From the NCBI GenBank assembly GCA_964016415.1, contig OZ024666.1:1159310-1223309 (forward strand): DNA of 64,000 bases. Direction: 5' to 3'. Each line of letters begins with the position of its first letter. Position 1 is the first letter of the stretch. The notes below the pieces were generated by a model. It made no database searches and had not been told where the DNA came from. It saw nothing but the letters and a program-made list of their open reading frames with translations. The position numbers and the translations under genes were made by a program. The stretch is from Erwinia sp. Lineage in GTDB: Bacteria > Pseudomonadota > Gammaproteobacteria > Enterobacterales > Enterobacteriaceae. This document shows positions 18,583 to 30,915 of the stretch, one piece after another.

Positions 18583-20663
18583 TGGCGAATCTGGCGGCAC
18601 TGCTCCGCATTCCGAATATGAAAGATACCCAGTGGCAGGTGATGGCGGGCCCCGTGCTCATCCTGATGATCCTGTCGATGATGGTACTCCCCCTACCGCC
18701 TTTTATTCTTGATTTGTTGTTCACCTTTAATATTGTGCTGTCGATTATGGTGTTGCTGGTGGCTATGTTCACACAACGCACACTCGAATTTGCCGCTTTT
18801 CCGACTATTTTGCTGTTTTCTACCCTGCTACGTCTGGCACTCAACGTTGCCTCAACACGGGTTATCCTGCTGGACGGACATACAGGTGCTGCGGCTGCCG
18901 GGCATGTTGTTGAGGCCTTTGGTCACTTCCTTGTAGGTGGTAATTTCGCTATCGGTATCGTGGTGTTCATTATCTTAGTGATTATCAACTTTATGGTAAT
19001 TACCAAAGGTGCTGGTCGTATTGCCGAGGTAGGGGCGCTCTTCGTGCTTGATGGTATGCCGGGCAAACAGATGGCAATTGATGCCGATTTGAATGCCGGA
19101 ATAATTGGCGAAGATGAGGCAAAGAAACGCCGCTCGGAAGTGACTCAGGAAGCAGACTTTTACGGTTCAATGGATGGTGCGAGTAAATTTGTCCGTGGTG
19201 ATGCGATCGCCGGGATCATGATCATGGTTATCAACGTGGTCGGTGGTTTGCTTGTTGGGGTAATACAGCATGGCATGGATATGGGACATGCAGCAGAAAC
19301 ATACACGCTCTTGACGATCGGTGATGGTCTGGTTGCACAGATCCCCGCTCTGGTCATCTCAACTGCCGCAGGTGTGATTGTCACTCGCGTCAGTACTGGC
19401 CAGGATGTGGGTGAACAGATGGTGACACAGCTGTTCAAAAATCCGCGAGTAATGATGCTAAGTGCCGGTGTGATTGGTCTGCTCGGTCTGGTGCCGGGCA
19501 TGCCTAATCTGGTGTTTCTGCTTTTTACCGCAGCATTGCTGGGGCTGGCCTGGTATCTGAAAGGAAAAACAAACCCGGCACAAAATGAATCAGTGGTGAC
19601 ATCCAGCACTGCCAACACACCTGCCACGATTGAAGCGTCATGGAGTGACGTGCAGCTTGAAGATTCGTTAGGCATGGAAGTAGGCTATCGGCTAATTCCC
19701 ATGGTTGATCCGATTCAAAATGGTGAGTTACTTGGGCGTATCCGCAGTATCCGGAAAAAGTTCGCTCAGGAAATGGGTTTTTTACCCCCGGTGGTACACA
19801 TCCGTGACAATATGGATCTGCCGCCGGCACGTTACCGTATTTTAATGAAAGGGGTAGAAATCGGCAGTGGAGAAGCCTACCCTGGACGCTGGATGGCAAT
19901 CAATCCAGGTACGGCCGCTGGTGTTCTGCCTGGTGAAGTGACCATTGATCCTGCATTTGGTCTTAAAGCCGTCTGGATTGACAGCGCATTAAAAGAGCAG
20001 GCTCAGATCCAGGGCTTTACGGTGGTGGAGGCGAGCACGGTGGTCGCTACTCACCTTAATCACCTGATTGGGCAATATGCGAGTGAACTGTTTGGCCGTC
20101 AGGAAGCACAATAGCTACTTGATCGTGTCACACAGGAGATGCCAAAACTAACAGAAGAGCTGATCCCAGGTGTTATCACACTGACAGTGCTGCACAAAGT
20201 GTTGCAGACCCTGTTATCTGAACGGGTGCCCATTCGTGATATGCGCACTATTATTGAGACACTGGCGGAACACGCGACTGTACAAACTGATCCTCACGAG
20301 CTCACTTCAGTCGTGCGTGTTGCTCTGGGGCGTACGATTACTCAGCAGTGGTTCCCAGGTCAGGGCGAGATTCAGGTTATTGGTCTTGATAGCACGCTGG
20401 AAAGGTTGTTATTGCAAGCGTTGCAGGGGGGCGGCGGCCTTTAACCCGGTCTTGCAGACCGCTTGCTGGCAGAAGCTCACAAGGCATTGTTACATCAGGA
20501 ATCTCTCGGTGCGCCGCCCGTGTTATTGGTGAATCATCCGTTGCGGGCACTGCTTGCACGCTTCCTGCATCGCAGTTTGCCACAACTGGTGGTGCTATCG
20601 AATCTTGAGTTAACCGACAATCGTCCTATCCGCATGACCTCGACGATTGGAGGAGCGGGATGA
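18582..20663 (+). pseudogene. flhA: flhA, flagellar export gate protein, interrupted by two stop codons
   Basis: A 693-codon frame matches FlhA end to end: eight N-terminal helices, the FHIPEP signature region (RIAEVGALFVLDGMPGKQM, IDADLNAG) and the cytoplasmic domain. Two in-frame stops interrupt it. The first is TAG at 20112..20114 after GRQEAQ, where E. coli has Gln. The second is TAA at 20442..20444 after GGGGL, where E. coli has Glu. The flanking segments (LLDRVTQEMPKLTEELIPG and PGLADRLLAEAHKALL) remain in frame. The first 510 residues stay open, but the loss of the last 180 removes the chaperone-docking part. It overlaps the flhB stop and flhE start. Confidence 0.95.
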
Positions 20664-21061
20664 AGAGGCTAGTGTTTTTGATGCTGTTACTGGTGGCTGA
20701 AGGTGCCCGGGCCGACAGCGCCTGGCAAGCCAGCGCACCGGGACCTGGTATCATTAATCTGGGAATGCAACTGGCCTCACCGCCACTTACTTCGCCGGAA
20801 CCCGTGAGCGGTGAGATGACGACCATTGTCTGGCGCTACAGGCTAAATGGCCCTGCACCGGCAGACTTTCGGGTTTACTTATGTTCCACTTCGCGTTGCA
20901 CTGAGATAGAAGGGGCAAGAGGTTCCACCCGTGCGCTTTACCATATCAATGCTGCCGAACCTCTGCATTTTGTTTATGGTGTTCCTGGTACCGGGAGACT
21001 GAACAGAAAAGTGCAAGTGGTCAGTAATGAAGTGATGGTTAATTACCGCCCGGCCCCCTGA
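20660..21061 (+). CDS. flhE: Flagellar protein FlhE (periplasmic)
   Basis: 133 residues with an N-terminal signal peptide (MKRLVFLMLLLVAEGARADS, cleavage expected after ARA) and the FlhE-type domain: GMQLASPP, ITSxWRYRL-like segment, and FRVYLCSTSRCTEI. FlhE is a periplasmic protein reported to act as a plug or chaperone in flagellar assembly. It overlaps the flhA stop by four bases. Intact. Confidence 0.93.
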   Translation: MKRLVFLMLLLVAEGARADSAWQASAPGPGIINLGMQLASPPLTSPEPVSGEMTTIVWRYRLNGPAPADFRVYLCSTSRCTEIEGARGSTRALYHINAAEPLHFVYGVPGTGRLNRKVQVVSNEVMVNYRPAP

Positions 21062-21093
21062 GCGCATACAGGGGGAGGAGTGCGGAAAAGTGA

Positions 21094-22824
21094 TTACATT
21101 CTTTCCGGTGTATCAATGCCTAGTGTATCCAGCCCCAGCTTAAGGGTTTTTGCTGTCAGCATCGCCAGACGTAAACGACTCAGACGAATTGTCTCATCTT
21201 CTGTGCTGAGAATTGGACAGTGCTCGTAAAAACCTGAAAACAGCCCTGCCAGATCATACAAGTAACTACACATCACATGAGGTGTACCTTCTCTTGCCAC
21301 TACCGCGATAGTCTCTTCGAACTGCAATAAGCGAGCCGCCAGTGCGGCTTCTCGTGGCTCACTGATTGTGGTATTGCCCGCGAGATCAGACTCTGTCAGA
21401 GCGGCTTTACGGAACATAGAGATAACCCGCGCATAGGCATATTGCATATAAGGTGCAGTGTTGCCTTCAAAGGCCAGCATATTGTCCCAGTCGAAAATAT
21501 AGTCAGTGGTACGGCTTTTTGATAAATCGGCATATTTGATTGCACCGATACCAACACTGTCAGCCAGCTTTTTCAGGTCAGCTTCAGGCATCTCCGGGTT
21601 TTTTTCACGAATCAGTGTGGTAGCGCGATCAACAGCTTCATCCAGCAGATCAGCGAGCTTAATAGTCCCCCCCGCACGTGTTTTAAACGGCTTACCATCT
21701 TTACCTAACATCATGCCGAAAGCATGGTGTTCAAGAGTCACTGTCTCCGGTACGTAACCGGCTTTACGTACGATAGTCCAGGCTTGCATCAGGTGCTGAT
21801 GCTGACGTGAGTCAATATAGTAGATGACGCGATCAGCTTTCAGCGTTTCATAACGGTACTTTGCACAGGCAATATCAGTGGTGGTATACAGATAGCCACC
21901 ATCCTTTTTCTGGATAATAACCCCCATAGGTTCACCGTCTTTATTCTGATATTCATCGAGAAAAACAACGGTAGCACCTTCGCTCTCTACAGCCAGGCCT
22001 TTGGCTTTCAGATCGGCGACAATCAGAGGCAGCATAGGATTGTACAGGCTTTCACCCATCACATCTTCGCGTCCGAGGGTGACATTCATCCGATCGTAGA
22101 TAAGCTGATTCTGCGTCATGGTGATATCCACCAGTTTTTTCCACATTTCACGGCAATAGGCATCACCGCTCTGGAGTTTCACCACATAGCTTCGGGCACG
22201 TTCAGCGAAATCTGCGTCTTCGTCGTAGGTCCGTTTGGCTTCGCGGTAAAAGGCTTCCAAATCAGCCAGTGCAATCGCTTCCTGATGCTCAGTTTGTTGT
22301 TTTTCCAGAAACGCGATCAGCATACCGAATTGTGTTCCCCAGTCACCAACGTGATTAGCACGAATGACATGGTGCCCTAAAAACTCAAGCGTACGCACTG
22401 CAGCATCACCAATAATGGTTGAGCGCACATGGCCAACATGCATCTCTTTAGCAACATTAGGTGCAGAGTAGTCCACAACCACAGTTTGAGCAGGTGCCAC
22501 GGCGACGCCCAGGCGAGGGGAAGCAAGCGCGGCATCAACCTGCGATGCCAGCCAGGCGGGGTCAAGAAAAATATTGATAAAACCAGGCCCGGCAATATCA
22601 ACTTTATGACTGATACCGGTCAGATCAAGATGGGTAACAACTTGCTCGGCGAGTTGACGAGGCACCATTCCCATTTTTTTAGCTGCTGCCATAATGCCAT
22701 TGGCCTGGTAATCACCAAACTGCACTTTTGCTGACTGCCTGACGAGGGCTTCACTGTCAGCTGGCGCACCCGCCATACGCATTGCATGAGTGACTTTTTC
22801 TGAGAGGAGTGCCTGAATATTCAC
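21094..22824 (-). CDS. argS: Arginyl-tRNA synthetase
   Basis: 576 residues, one fewer than E. coli. The N-terminal Add-1 domain (about 1-115) is followed by the class Ia core with the HIGH-type motif [20 protein letters not shown], and the C-terminal anticodon-binding domain ending [13 protein letters not shown]. It charges tRNA-Arg. No KMSKS is needed in bacterial ArgRS of this type. Convergent with flhE (32-bp gap), as in E. coli. Intact. Confidence 0.98.
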   Translation of the reverse strand: MNIQALLSEKVTHAMRMAGAPADSEALVRQSAKVQFGDYQANGIMAAAKKMGMVPRQLAEQVVTHLDLTGISHKVDIAGPGFINIFLDPAWLASQVDAALASPRLGVAVAPAQTVVVDYSAPNVAKEMHVGHVRSTIIGDAAVRTLEFLGHHVIRANHVGDWGTQFGMLIAFLEKQQTEHQEAIALADLEAFYREAKRTYDEDADFAERARSYVVKLQSGDAYCREMWKKLVDITMTQNQLIYDRMNVTLGREDVMGESLYNPMLPLIVADLKAKGLAVESEGATVVFLDEYQNKDGEPMGVIIQKKDGGYLYTTTDIACAKYRYETLKADRVIYYIDSRQHQHLMQAWTIVRKAGYVPETVTLEHHAFGMMLGKDGKPFKTRAGGTIKLADLLDEAVDRATTLIREKNPEMPEADLKKLADSVGIGAIKYADLSKSRTTDYIFDWDNMLAFEGNTAPYMQYAYARVISMFRKAALTESDLAGNTTISEPREAALAARLLQFEETIAVVAREGTPHVMCSYLYDLAGLFSGFYEHCPILSTEDETIRLSRLRLAMLTAKTLKLGLDTLGIDTPERM

Positions 22825-22964
22825 CGGGTTACCTTAAATATGCTGATTAAACCATACCAGTAACCAGTCAACTGCACAGGCAGTTGCACAGCAGTTAAAA
22901 TGCATGTGGAGCGTTGATGGTCTGGCAGTAGAAATAAGGGCGGAAGTATACTGTATTTTCACCT

Positions 22965-22986
22965 CGCTTATCCAGGAGGATAAGCG
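22965..22986. repeat. Perfect 9-bp inverted repeat upstream of argS/yecM
   Basis: CGCTTATCC and GGATAAGCG are separated by AGGA in the 309-bp gap between the divergent argS and yecM. There is no T-run on either strand. It could be an operator or leader hairpin. No other element was recognised in this gap. Confidence 0.5.
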
Positions 22987-23133
22987 TTCGCTGAACAGTT
23001 CTTTTACACCAGACTGTCGCTGATGGCGACCTATGCTTAGTGTACAGTGTGAATGTCAGTGCTGCGGCGGGGAAGGGCAACGTGAGTAAACGGTGAGATG
23101 CAACGGTGCTATCACCATCAACAGAGGAATGAA

Positions 23134-23694
23134 ATGAATCTATTTAGTGAAATAACTGAGTTACGGGAGCTGCACCATGACTTATCCCGTTTCACTGCGG
23201 AACTCGAGACATTGGCACAACGTGTAGGTTTATCACTTGCCGAATTGACTGCTGATCATATCGCATTACGCTGCCATCAGAACAGCACAGCAGAACGCTG
23301 GAAAGCGGGACTACTGCAAGCGGGCACGTTATTTTCAGAAAAAATTATCAATGGAAGGCCGATTGCACTTTTCAGTCTCAGAACACCCGTCTCAGTAGGG
23401 CCGTTAGCTTTTTCCGTTGTCGAACTGCCCTGGCCTGGTGATAAGCTCTATCGTCATGAAGGCTGGGAACATATTGAAATTGTATTACCTGGAGCACCAG
23501 AAACCCTGGCAGCGCGCGCACTGGCACTTCTATCTGATCAGGGACTGGCTGAGCCAGGTATTTCGGTCAAACATCGTTCTCCCCGTGGAGAAGGTGAGAC
23601 ATTACCCAACCCTACGCTGGCGGTCACGGATGGCAAAGTGACGATCAAATTCCACCCGTGGCTGCTCAGTGAGATCGTCAGCCGTGAAAACTAA
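23134..23694 (+). CDS. yecM: YecM family protein (VOC-like fold)
   Basis: 186 residues: MNLFSEITELRELHHDLSRF, ADHIALRCHQNSTAERW, FSVVELPWPGDK, HEGWEHIEIV, and LPNPTLAVTDGKVTIKFHP. The YecM structure resembles vicinal-oxygen-chelate enzymes with metal ligands, but no activity is established. The ATG at 23134 was chosen because AGAGGA sits just upstream and the product then matches the family length. The order argS-yecM-cutC is as in E. coli. Intact. Confidence 0.9.
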   Translation: MNLFSEITELRELHHDLSRFTAELETLAQRVGLSLAELTADHIALRCHQNSTAERWKAGLLQAGTLFSEKIINGRPIALFSLRTPVSVGPLAFSVVELPWPGDKLYRHEGWEHIEIVLPGAPETLAARALALLSDQGLAEPGISVKHRSPRGEGETLPNPTLAVTDGKVTIKFHPWLLSEIVSREN

Positions 23695-23717
23695 TACGGT
23701 GATTCTGTCTGTGTGAG

Positions 23718-24874
23718 TTATAAACAGAGCGCATCGGCACGTTGCTGAACCGCTTTCTCCAGTCGCTGGATAGCCTGCTCCAGGTGGGGGCGGTCAGTGG
23801 CAAAAATGAAGCGGATAAAACGCGCATCGCCGAAATCGGCTCCGGCGCTGAACCCCAACCCATGACTCTCGAAATAACGGATGGGATCCGTGAGTTGCAG
23901 TGCGCTAACATCAATCCAGGCTAAATAAGTTGCCTCTGGGGCAACCATCGATACTGCGGGCAATCGGTTAACGCGCTCGCTGAGAAGTTCTGCAGCGCTC
24001 CGCAGATAAGCTAACAGCGCATCGAGCCATGGCTGACCATCACGCCAGGCAGCTTCTGCTGCTACCCAGGCAAGGATGTTGGCGTCCGGAGTGATTCCCA
24101 TGCGTGCCTGCTGGAACTGTTTGCGCAATTGAGGATTAGCGATAATCGCCACCGATGCACCTAATCCGGCGATGTTGAAGGTTTTGGATGGCGAGATCAA
24201 CGTAACGGTGCGTTGTTCGGCGTCCGCATTCAGTGAAGCTATCGGAATGTGTGGTTGCTGGTTGAGGATCAGGTCACAGTGAATCTCATCAGAGCAGATA
24301 AAGAGATCATGACGTTGCGCAAAAGCCAGCTGCGATAATGATGCTTGTTTCGAATAAACAGTGCCGCCTGGATTGTGTGGATTGCAAAGCATCAGTAATT
24401 TTTCGTGTCCTGACAGTTTGTTTTCTATCGCCTGCAGATCTATCGTCCAGTGTCCCGCTTGTAACGAAAAAGGGGCTGAAACGGTTTCACGACCCGCTGC
24501 TTCGCAGGCGCGGTAAAAAGGGGGATAAACGGTTTGGGGAAGAACGACGTTCTCACCCGATTGTGTCACGCTTCGCACCGTGAGATGCAAGCCACTCACT
24601 ATACCCGGTAAAAAACCAGCCATTCAGGGCGAATATGCCAGTTATAACGTTCTGCCATTCGGCTAATCAGCAGCTCTGTAACAGCATGGTGAGAGGCACC
24701 GTATCCGAACACGCCGTGTGCCACACGCTGTTGCAAAGCGTCAGTTACGCACCGCGGAGAGCGAAAATCCATGTCGGCCACCCATAACGGTAAAATATCC
24801 CGTTCGCCATATTTTTCCCATTTCAGGCTATTGGTGTGACGTCGATCTACCCATTGGTCAAAATCCGGTGTCAT
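23718..24874 (-). pseudogene. MalY/PatB-type PLP-dependent cystathionine beta-lyase, frameshifted
   Basis: Two frames together cover a 385-residue MalY/PatB-family aminotransferase-fold enzyme. The first (24874 to about 24609) has TPDFDQWVDRRHTNSLKWEK and LPLWVADMDFRSP and ends RPEWLVFYRV. The second picks up at FLPGIVSGLHLTVRSV and runs to the end, with the PLP lysine in SPSKTFNIAGLG. A one-base loss in the T6 run at 24609..24614 explains the break. The family cleaves C-S bonds of cystathionine or cysteine; MalY also modulates MalT. Read as written, only 91 residues are made. It is convergent with yecM. Whether MalY or PatB is meant cannot be decided. Confidence 0.82.
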
Positions 24875-24970
24875 ATTAGTTATTCCCGGTATGATAATGT
24901 GACGTGACAGGAAAAAGAGTAGCCTTCATTATTGTCAATGACAACCGTGCCATTATCCGCCGGAGGAAAA

Positions 24971-25708
24971 ATGCGAAAACTGGAAATCTGTTGCTTCGGA
25001 CTGGATTGTGCACTGACCGCCGAACAGGCAGGAGCAGACAGGATAGAACTTTGTGCGTCACCCGCTGAAGGCGGCCTGACACCCTCTGCCGGGTGTCTGG
25101 CCCTGGCGCGCGAGATGATTCAGATACCTGTACATCCTATCGTGCGTCCACGCGGGGGCGATTTTTGTTACAGTGACCTGGAATTCCGAGAGATAACTGC
25201 AGATATTGCGCGGATTAAGGATCTGGGTTTTCCCGGGGTCGTTACTGGTGTGCTTGATCACGAAGGGCATATTGATATGCCTCGTATGCGACACATCATG
25301 TGTCACTGTGAGGGGATGTCAGTCACTTTCCATCGTGCTTTCGATATTTGTCATAATCCACTGCGGGCACTCGAACAACTGACAGAGTTAGGTATTGACC
25401 GTATTTTGACGTCCGGACAGCAGCAGAGTGCCGAGAGTGGATTAGCCCTAATTAAAGCGCTGAGTCAGCAAACACAAGGTCCGGTTATTATGCCCGGTGC
25501 CGGAGTTCGTCTGGGTAATCTGCATAAATTTATTGCGGCAGGGCTGACGGAAATCCATAGTTCAGCCAGTCGCGTGATCGCTTCGGCAATGCGTTACCGG
25601 AAAGCGGGGGTATCAATGAGTTCTGCAATGGAATCGGATGAGTTCAGCCGGATCGGGGTTGATGCAGATACGGTGGGTGCGATGAAAATGGCATTAATGG
25701 CAGTCTGA
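24971..25708 (+). CDS. cutC: Copper homeostasis protein CutC
   Basis: 245 residues with a TIM-barrel CutC pattern: [63 protein letters not shown], and [11 protein letters not shown]. The biochemical role is unsettled; it was linked to copper tolerance in E. coli. The ATG at 24971 has a GGAGG site six bases upstream and gives the usual N-terminus. Convergent with cmoB. Intact. Confidence 0.94.
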   Translation: MRKLEICCFGLDCALTAEQAGADRIELCASPAEGGLTPSAGCLALAREMIQIPVHPIVRPRGGDFCYSDLEFREITADIARIKDLGFPGVVTGVLDHEGHIDMPRMRHIMCHCEGMSVTFHRAFDICHNPLRALEQLTELGIDRILTSGQQQSAESGLALIKALSQQTQGPVIMPGAGVRLGNLHKFIAAGLTEIHSSASRVIASAMRYRKAGVSMSSAMESDEFSRIGVDADTVGAMKMALMAV

Positions 25709-25730
25709 AGAGGGAGGTCTGACTCCCTCT
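25709..25730. terminator. Inverted repeat between convergent cutC and cmoB
   Basis: A perfect 8-bp stem AGAGGGAG/CTCCCTCT with a 6-base loop lies directly after cutC and just before the end of cmoB. The T content after it is poor on both strands, so termination is plausible but not certain. Confidence 0.5.
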
Positions 25731-25743
25731 GTTCCAGGTCCAT

Positions 25744-26708
25744 TCAGGGCTTTCTGGCAACCAACACCGCGCGCAGCGGGGCCGGGTAGCCCTCCACAGT
25801 CAGCGCCGGGTTTTGAGGATTGAGAAACTCGGCAAGTGATTCGCTGGTCATCCATGCGGTACGTCGCTGTTCATCCGGGGTGGTCTGGCAGTGACCAACA
25901 ATACGCACATCGACAAAACCACATTTTCCCAGCCAATTTTTCAGCGCCGCAGCGGAAGGAATAAAATAGACATTGCGCATCTGTGCATACCGTTCACCGG
26001 GGACCAGAACGGCATGTTCATCACCTTCAATCACCAGTGTTTCCAGCACCAGTTCACCTTCACTCACTAACTGGTTTTTGAGCTGCAAGAGATGATCTAA
26101 AGGAGAGCGACGGTGATAGAGAACCCCCATAGAAAATACAGTATCAAACGCATTGAGCAGGGGTAACTGTTCAATCCCTAAAGGTAACAGATGAGCACGA
26201 CGATCGTTGCCAAGTAGCTTTCTCACCGCTTCAAACTGACATAAGAAAAGCTGCATTGGGTCAATACCCACTGCCAGTGATGCCCCGGCACCGACCATTC
26301 GCCACAGGTGATAACCACTGCCACAGCCGACATCAAGAGTGGTACGACCTGCTAATGGGGAAAGGTGTGGTAATACACGATCCCATTTCCAGTCGGAGCG
26401 CCATTCGGTGTCAATATCGACACCATACAGCGAGTAAGGACCTTTTCGCCATGGCATCAGCGTGGTCAGCAGGTTTTTTATCCCTGCACGCTGACGATCG
26501 GAAAGTTGGGGATTATCAGCACTGACACTGTATTGTAAATCACAGCTCTCTGGTGTCAGTGCAGGAAGGTGTTCTACAGCGCGTTGCCAGTTCTTAAAAT
26601 GCCCGTGCAGTTGTTCCCGTTGCCATGCGGCTATTTGTGCCGGAAGTGTTTCCAGCCAGTGTGCAAGGGGGCCGGTCGCGATTTGCTGGTAAAAAGGGCC
26701 AAAATCCA

Positions 26709-26709
<1 letters not shown>
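25744..26709 (-). CDS. cmoB: tRNA U34 carboxymethyltransferase CmoB
   Basis: 321 residues. The methyltransferase core has [14 protein letters not shown] for cofactor binding, the CmoB-specific [14 protein letters not shown], and [16 protein letters not shown]. CmoB uses carboxy-SAM made by CmoA to convert 5-hydroxyuridine to uridine-5-oxyacetic acid at the wobble base of several tRNAs. Start ATG at 26709 touches the cmoA stop, so cmoA-cmoB form an operon. Intact. Confidence 0.97.
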
Positions 26710-27452
<743 letters not shown>

Positions 27453-27696
27453 CTATGGGTCCGGAAAAATACGAAGCCTATATTCTCGCAGAAATGGACC
27501 GTCGCTGCATCATCCTGATGCCGGTATCAGGAAAAGAATATTTGCATTGTGATGATGAGGTTAATCGGTTTATTTCACATAATATCTTACGCCCTTCCCA
27601 GGTATGACAAGAGAAGAGACATAAGAAGCAGAGGGTTAACTGGCTATTATCACGCCAGATAAGCCTCTTTTAATATCAGCAGGAAATACGCCCGAA

Positions 27697-28269
27697 TCAG
27701 GGATGAAGTGCACTGATGATTTCAGCATTGCTGCGTACCCGGCCAATACGCGGGAAAACGGTGGCAAAACTGTTTTGATGCTCTTCACTGCTGCCGGCGG
27801 TACATAACTGTTCAGCAAACACAAGCTGGAAGCCCCGCTCCCACGCATCTCGTGCTGTAGACTCAACGCCAATATTGGTAGATATACCACCGAGTACCAC
27901 GGTATCTATACCACGGCGGCGCAGTTGCAGTTCCAGATCAGTCCCATAAAAGGCACCCCACTGATGTTTCATCACCAGAATATCTTGTGCCTGATGGCGT
28001 AGTGCAGCCGGGAATGTCCACCAGTTATCTGGCAGAACCCCAGACGGCATGGGTTTATCTACTGGTTGTTTCAGGGCATCGCCAAAATTATTATGCCAGC
28101 CAACACGAACTAATATCACGGGAGCTCCCGCTGCGCGAAAGCTATCGGCTACCTCAGCTGCCCAGGCGACAACATCATCCGCGGAATAGGGGCCTTTGGC
28201 AAAGGGTAAAATACCTTCCTGAAGATCGATAAGTACCAACGCTGTTTGAGAGGGATTGAGTGTTAACAT
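27697..28269 (-). CDS. yecD: Isochorismatase-family hydrolase YecD
   Basis: 190 residues with the cysteine-hydrolase fold: [18 protein letters not shown] (Asp), [20 protein letters not shown] (Lys), and [16 protein letters not shown]. The usual nucleophile Cys position in TNIxVEST is Gly, as also in E. coli YecD, so classic isochorismatase chemistry is doubtful. The ATG at 28269 was chosen for the GGAG site seven bases upstream; a longer frame exists but lacks such a site. yecE, which neighbours it in E. coli, is absent. Confidence 0.88.
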   Translation of the reverse strand: MLTLNPSQTALVLIDLQEGILPFAKGPYSADDVVAWAAEVADSFRAAGAPVILVRVGWHNNFGDALKQPVDKPMPSGVLPDNWWTFPAALRHQAQDILVMKHQWGAFYGTDLELQLRRRGIDTVVLGGISTNIGVESTARDAWERGFQLVFAEQLCTAGSSEEHQNSFATVFPRIGRVRSNAEIISALHP

Positions 28270-28456
28270 GATTGGCTCCATCTGATTAATCACATCAGTA
28301 ACGACTTTTGATAGTAGCCGTATCCTGCGTACTATGCGAACCGGTGATCTGATCAATTCAGGGCATTTTTGTTAGCTTTTATGATAAAAATGATTGGTGG
28401 CGTTGATCTGTCAGGGTGAATTCATGTCAGTAGTTAGCGTATTCTTTTTTTTCCAT

Positions 28457-28462
28457 TATAAT
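28457..28462 (+). promoter_or_regulatory. Probable -10 element of the aspS promoter
   Basis: A perfect TATAAT lies 93 bp before aspS. Upstream at 28434..28439 TTAGCG is a weak -35 with 17-bp spacing. No other good candidate lies between yecD and aspS. Confidence 0.5.
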
Positions 28463-28549
28463 AGCCGCCATTTTTCGCCTTAGCGGTGCACCTTCGGGAA
28501 TGTAAAACCGGACAGGGCCGTGAGGCTATGACGTTTAAAGGAAACCATC

Positions 28550-30340
28550 ATGCGTAGTGAATATTGTGGACAGATCAATCTGAGCCATGAAGACCAGCAA
28601 GTGACACTTTGCGGTTGGGTTAATCGCCGTCGTGATCTCGGTAGCCTAATCTTTATTGATATGCGTGATCTTGAGGGTATTGTTCAGGTTTTTTTCGACC
28701 CGGATCATCAGCAGGCTTTCGCACTTGCTGCCGAGCTGCGTAACGAATTCTGTATCCGGGTGACGGGTATAGTTAAAGCGCGTGATGAAAAAAATAAGAA
28801 CCGTGATATGGCAACCGGCGAAGTGGAAATTTTCGCCACTGATTTGACCATCATCAACCGTTCTGAACCTCTGCCACTGGATTCTAACCAGATAAATTCC
28901 GAAGAGGCGCGTCTTAAATACCGTTACCTGGATTTACGTCGCCCGGAAATGGCACAACGACTTAAAACGCGCGCAAAAATTACCAGTTTCATCAGACGAT
29001 TTATGGATGAACATGGTTTCCTTGATATCGAAACACCGATGCTTACCAAAGCGACCCCTGAAGGTGCGCGTGATTATCTGGTACCGAGCCGGGTACATAA
29101 AGGCAAATTTTATGCCTTGCCACAATCTCCTCAACTGTTCAAACAGCTGCTGATGATGTCAGGTTTCGACCGCTATTATCAGATAGTGAAATGTTTTCGT
29201 GATGAAGACTTACGTGCTGACCGTCAGCCGGAATTCACCCAAATTGATATTGAAACTTCATTTCTGACGGCAAGCCAGGTACGGGAAGTGACCGAACGGT
29301 TGATCCGTTCTTTATGGATGGAATTAAAAGGGATAGATCTCGGCGATTTTCCTGTGATGACCTACCAGGAGGCCATGCGCCGTTTTGGTTCAGATAAACC
29401 GGATCTGCGTAATCCAATCGAGCTGGTGGATATCGCTGATTTGGTCAAAGAGATTGAATTTGCTGTATTTGCCCAGCCGGCGAATGACAGTAAAGGGCGT
29501 GTCGCGGCGCTATGTGTGCCTGGTGGCGCGACTCTCAGTCGCAAACAAATTGATGAGTACGGCGCTTTTGTTTCTATTTACGGAGCAAAAGGTCTGGCTT
29601 ACATGAAAGTGGTTGATCCGGCGGCAGGACTGGAGGGGATCACCAGCCCGGTAGCGAAGTTTCTTAACGCGGAGATTGTCAATGCTATCCTGACGCGTAC
29701 CGGCGCGCAGGCGGGAGACCTATTGTTCTTCGGTGCTGATAAAGCCAGCATAGTCGCCGACGCGCTTGGCGCGTTGCGCCTGAAACTGGGGCGTGATCTG
29801 GCGCTGGCGGTGACCACTGAGTGGGCACCGCTTTGGGTGGTGGATTTTCCAATGTTTGAGGAAAATGGTGAAGGAGGATTAAGCGCTATGCATCATCCTT
29901 TCACTGCTCCTGAAGGTCTGACCCCTGACACACTGCGCGCGGCACCAGAAACGGCAGTGGCCAATGCGTATGATATGGTGATCAACGGTTATGAGGTCGG
30001 TGGGGGGTCTGTACGTATTCACACCGGGGAGATGCAGCAGGCGGTGTTTGCTATTCTTGGTATCGATGAGCAGGAGCAGCAGGAGAAATTCGGATTCCTG
30101 CTGGATGCACTCAAGTATGGTACACCCCCTCATGCAGGTCTGGCATTTGGCCTCGATCGTCTGGTGATGTTATTGACAGGCACAGATAATATCCGTGATG
30201 TTATAGCGTTCCCGAAAACCACCGCAGCAGCTTGTCTGATGACTGAAGCGCCTGGCGTGGCGAATGCAGTAGCTTTGCAAGAGTTGGGCATAAATGTCGT
30301 GAAAAAAATGGCATCAGATAATGATGTCAGCAAAGGGTAA
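28550..30340 (+). CDS. aspS: Aspartyl-tRNA synthetase
   Basis: 596 residues (E. coli 590). OB-fold anticodon domain at the N-terminus ([23 protein letters not shown]), class II core with [11 protein letters not shown] and [20 protein letters not shown], the bacterial GAD insertion (about 290-420), and motif 3 [15 protein letters not shown]. It charges tRNA-Asp. The AAAGGAAACC ribosome site precedes ATG. The 3' end overlaps nudB by 20 bp. Intact. Confidence 0.98.
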   Translation: MRSEYCGQINLSHEDQQVTLCGWVNRRRDLGSLIFIDMRDLEGIVQVFFDPDHQQAFALAAELRNEFCIRVTGIVKARDEKNKNRDMATGEVEIFATDLTIINRSEPLPLDSNQINSEEARLKYRYLDLRRPEMAQRLKTRAKITSFIRRFMDEHGFLDIETPMLTKATPEGARDYLVPSRVHKGKFYALPQSPQLFKQLLMMSGFDRYYQIVKCFRDEDLRADRQPEFTQIDIETSFLTASQVREVTERLIRSLWMELKGIDLGDFPVMTYQEAMRRFGSDKPDLRNPIELVDIADLVKEIEFAVFAQPANDSKGRVAALCVPGGATLSRKQIDEYGAFVSIYGAKGLAYMKVVDPAAGLEGITSPVAKFLNAEIVNAILTRTGAQAGDLLFFGADKASIVADALGALRLKLGRDLALAVTTEWAPLWVVDFPMFEENGEGGLSAMHHPFTAPEGLTPDTLRAAPETAVANAYDMVINGYEVGGGSVRIHTGEMQQAVFAILGIDEQEQQEKFGFLLDALKYGTPPHAGLAFGLDRLVMLLTGTDNIRDVIAFPKTTAAACLMTEAPGVANAVALQELGINVVKKMASDNDVSKG

Positions 30341-30797
30341 CGTACTGAAACGTCCGGTATCGGTGCTGGTAGTGATTTACGCTGAAAACAGTGGACGCGT
30401 TTTACTGCTACAGCGCCGTGACGATGAGCTGTTCTGGCAGTCGGTTACCGGTAGCCAGGAAGCGGGAGAAACGCTCATCGAAACCGCGATAAGAGAAGTT
30501 CGCGAAGAGACAGGGATAGATATAACAGGTGAAAAGCTGACACTCACAGACGCACAGCGTCAGATTGAATTTGAAATTTTCGCGCATTATCGTCATCGCT
30601 ACGCGCCGGGGGTAACCCATAACCAGGAGCACTGGTTTTATCTTGCCCTGCCAGCAGAGCGTGAGGTGCAATTAACCGAGCACCTGGCTTATCGCTGGTT
30701 ACCTCGCATTGAGGCGGCAGCACTGACGCTCTCCTGGAGCAATGCGCAGGCGATTGACGAAGGACGATTTAATCCCCCATCTCTGCCAATACAGTGA
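30321..30797 (+). CDS. nudB: Dihydroneopterin triphosphate diphosphatase (Nudix)
   Basis: 158 residues with a complete Nudix box [23 protein letters not shown] (about 45-67) and [26 protein letters not shown]. NudB removes pyrophosphate from dihydroneopterin triphosphate in folate synthesis. The tail FNPPSLPIQ is slightly longer than in E. coli. The start lies inside the aspS end, suggesting coupled translation. Intact. Confidence 0.94.
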   Translation: MMSAKGNVLKRPVSVLVVIYAENSGRVLLLQRRDDELFWQSVTGSQEAGETLIETAIREVREETGIDITGEKLTLTDAQRQIEFEIFAHYRHRYAPGVTHNQEHWFYLALPAEREVQLTEHLAYRWLPRIEAAALTLSWSNAQAIDEGRFNPPSLPIQ

Positions 30798-30915
30798 TGG
30801 GAACAGGTGAACAACATTCAGGGTAGCGTCGGGCCGCAGATATTAACGTCTGGATGACAGGTTAACGCTGGTTAATGCTAAACAGCATTACCCTGACTAA
30901 GTGGAGATTGAGTCA

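Noticed and set aside
27697..28356. Damaged active site in yecD (Gly at the usual Cys)
   Set aside because: E. coli YecD has the same Gly, so it is a family feature and not a mutation.
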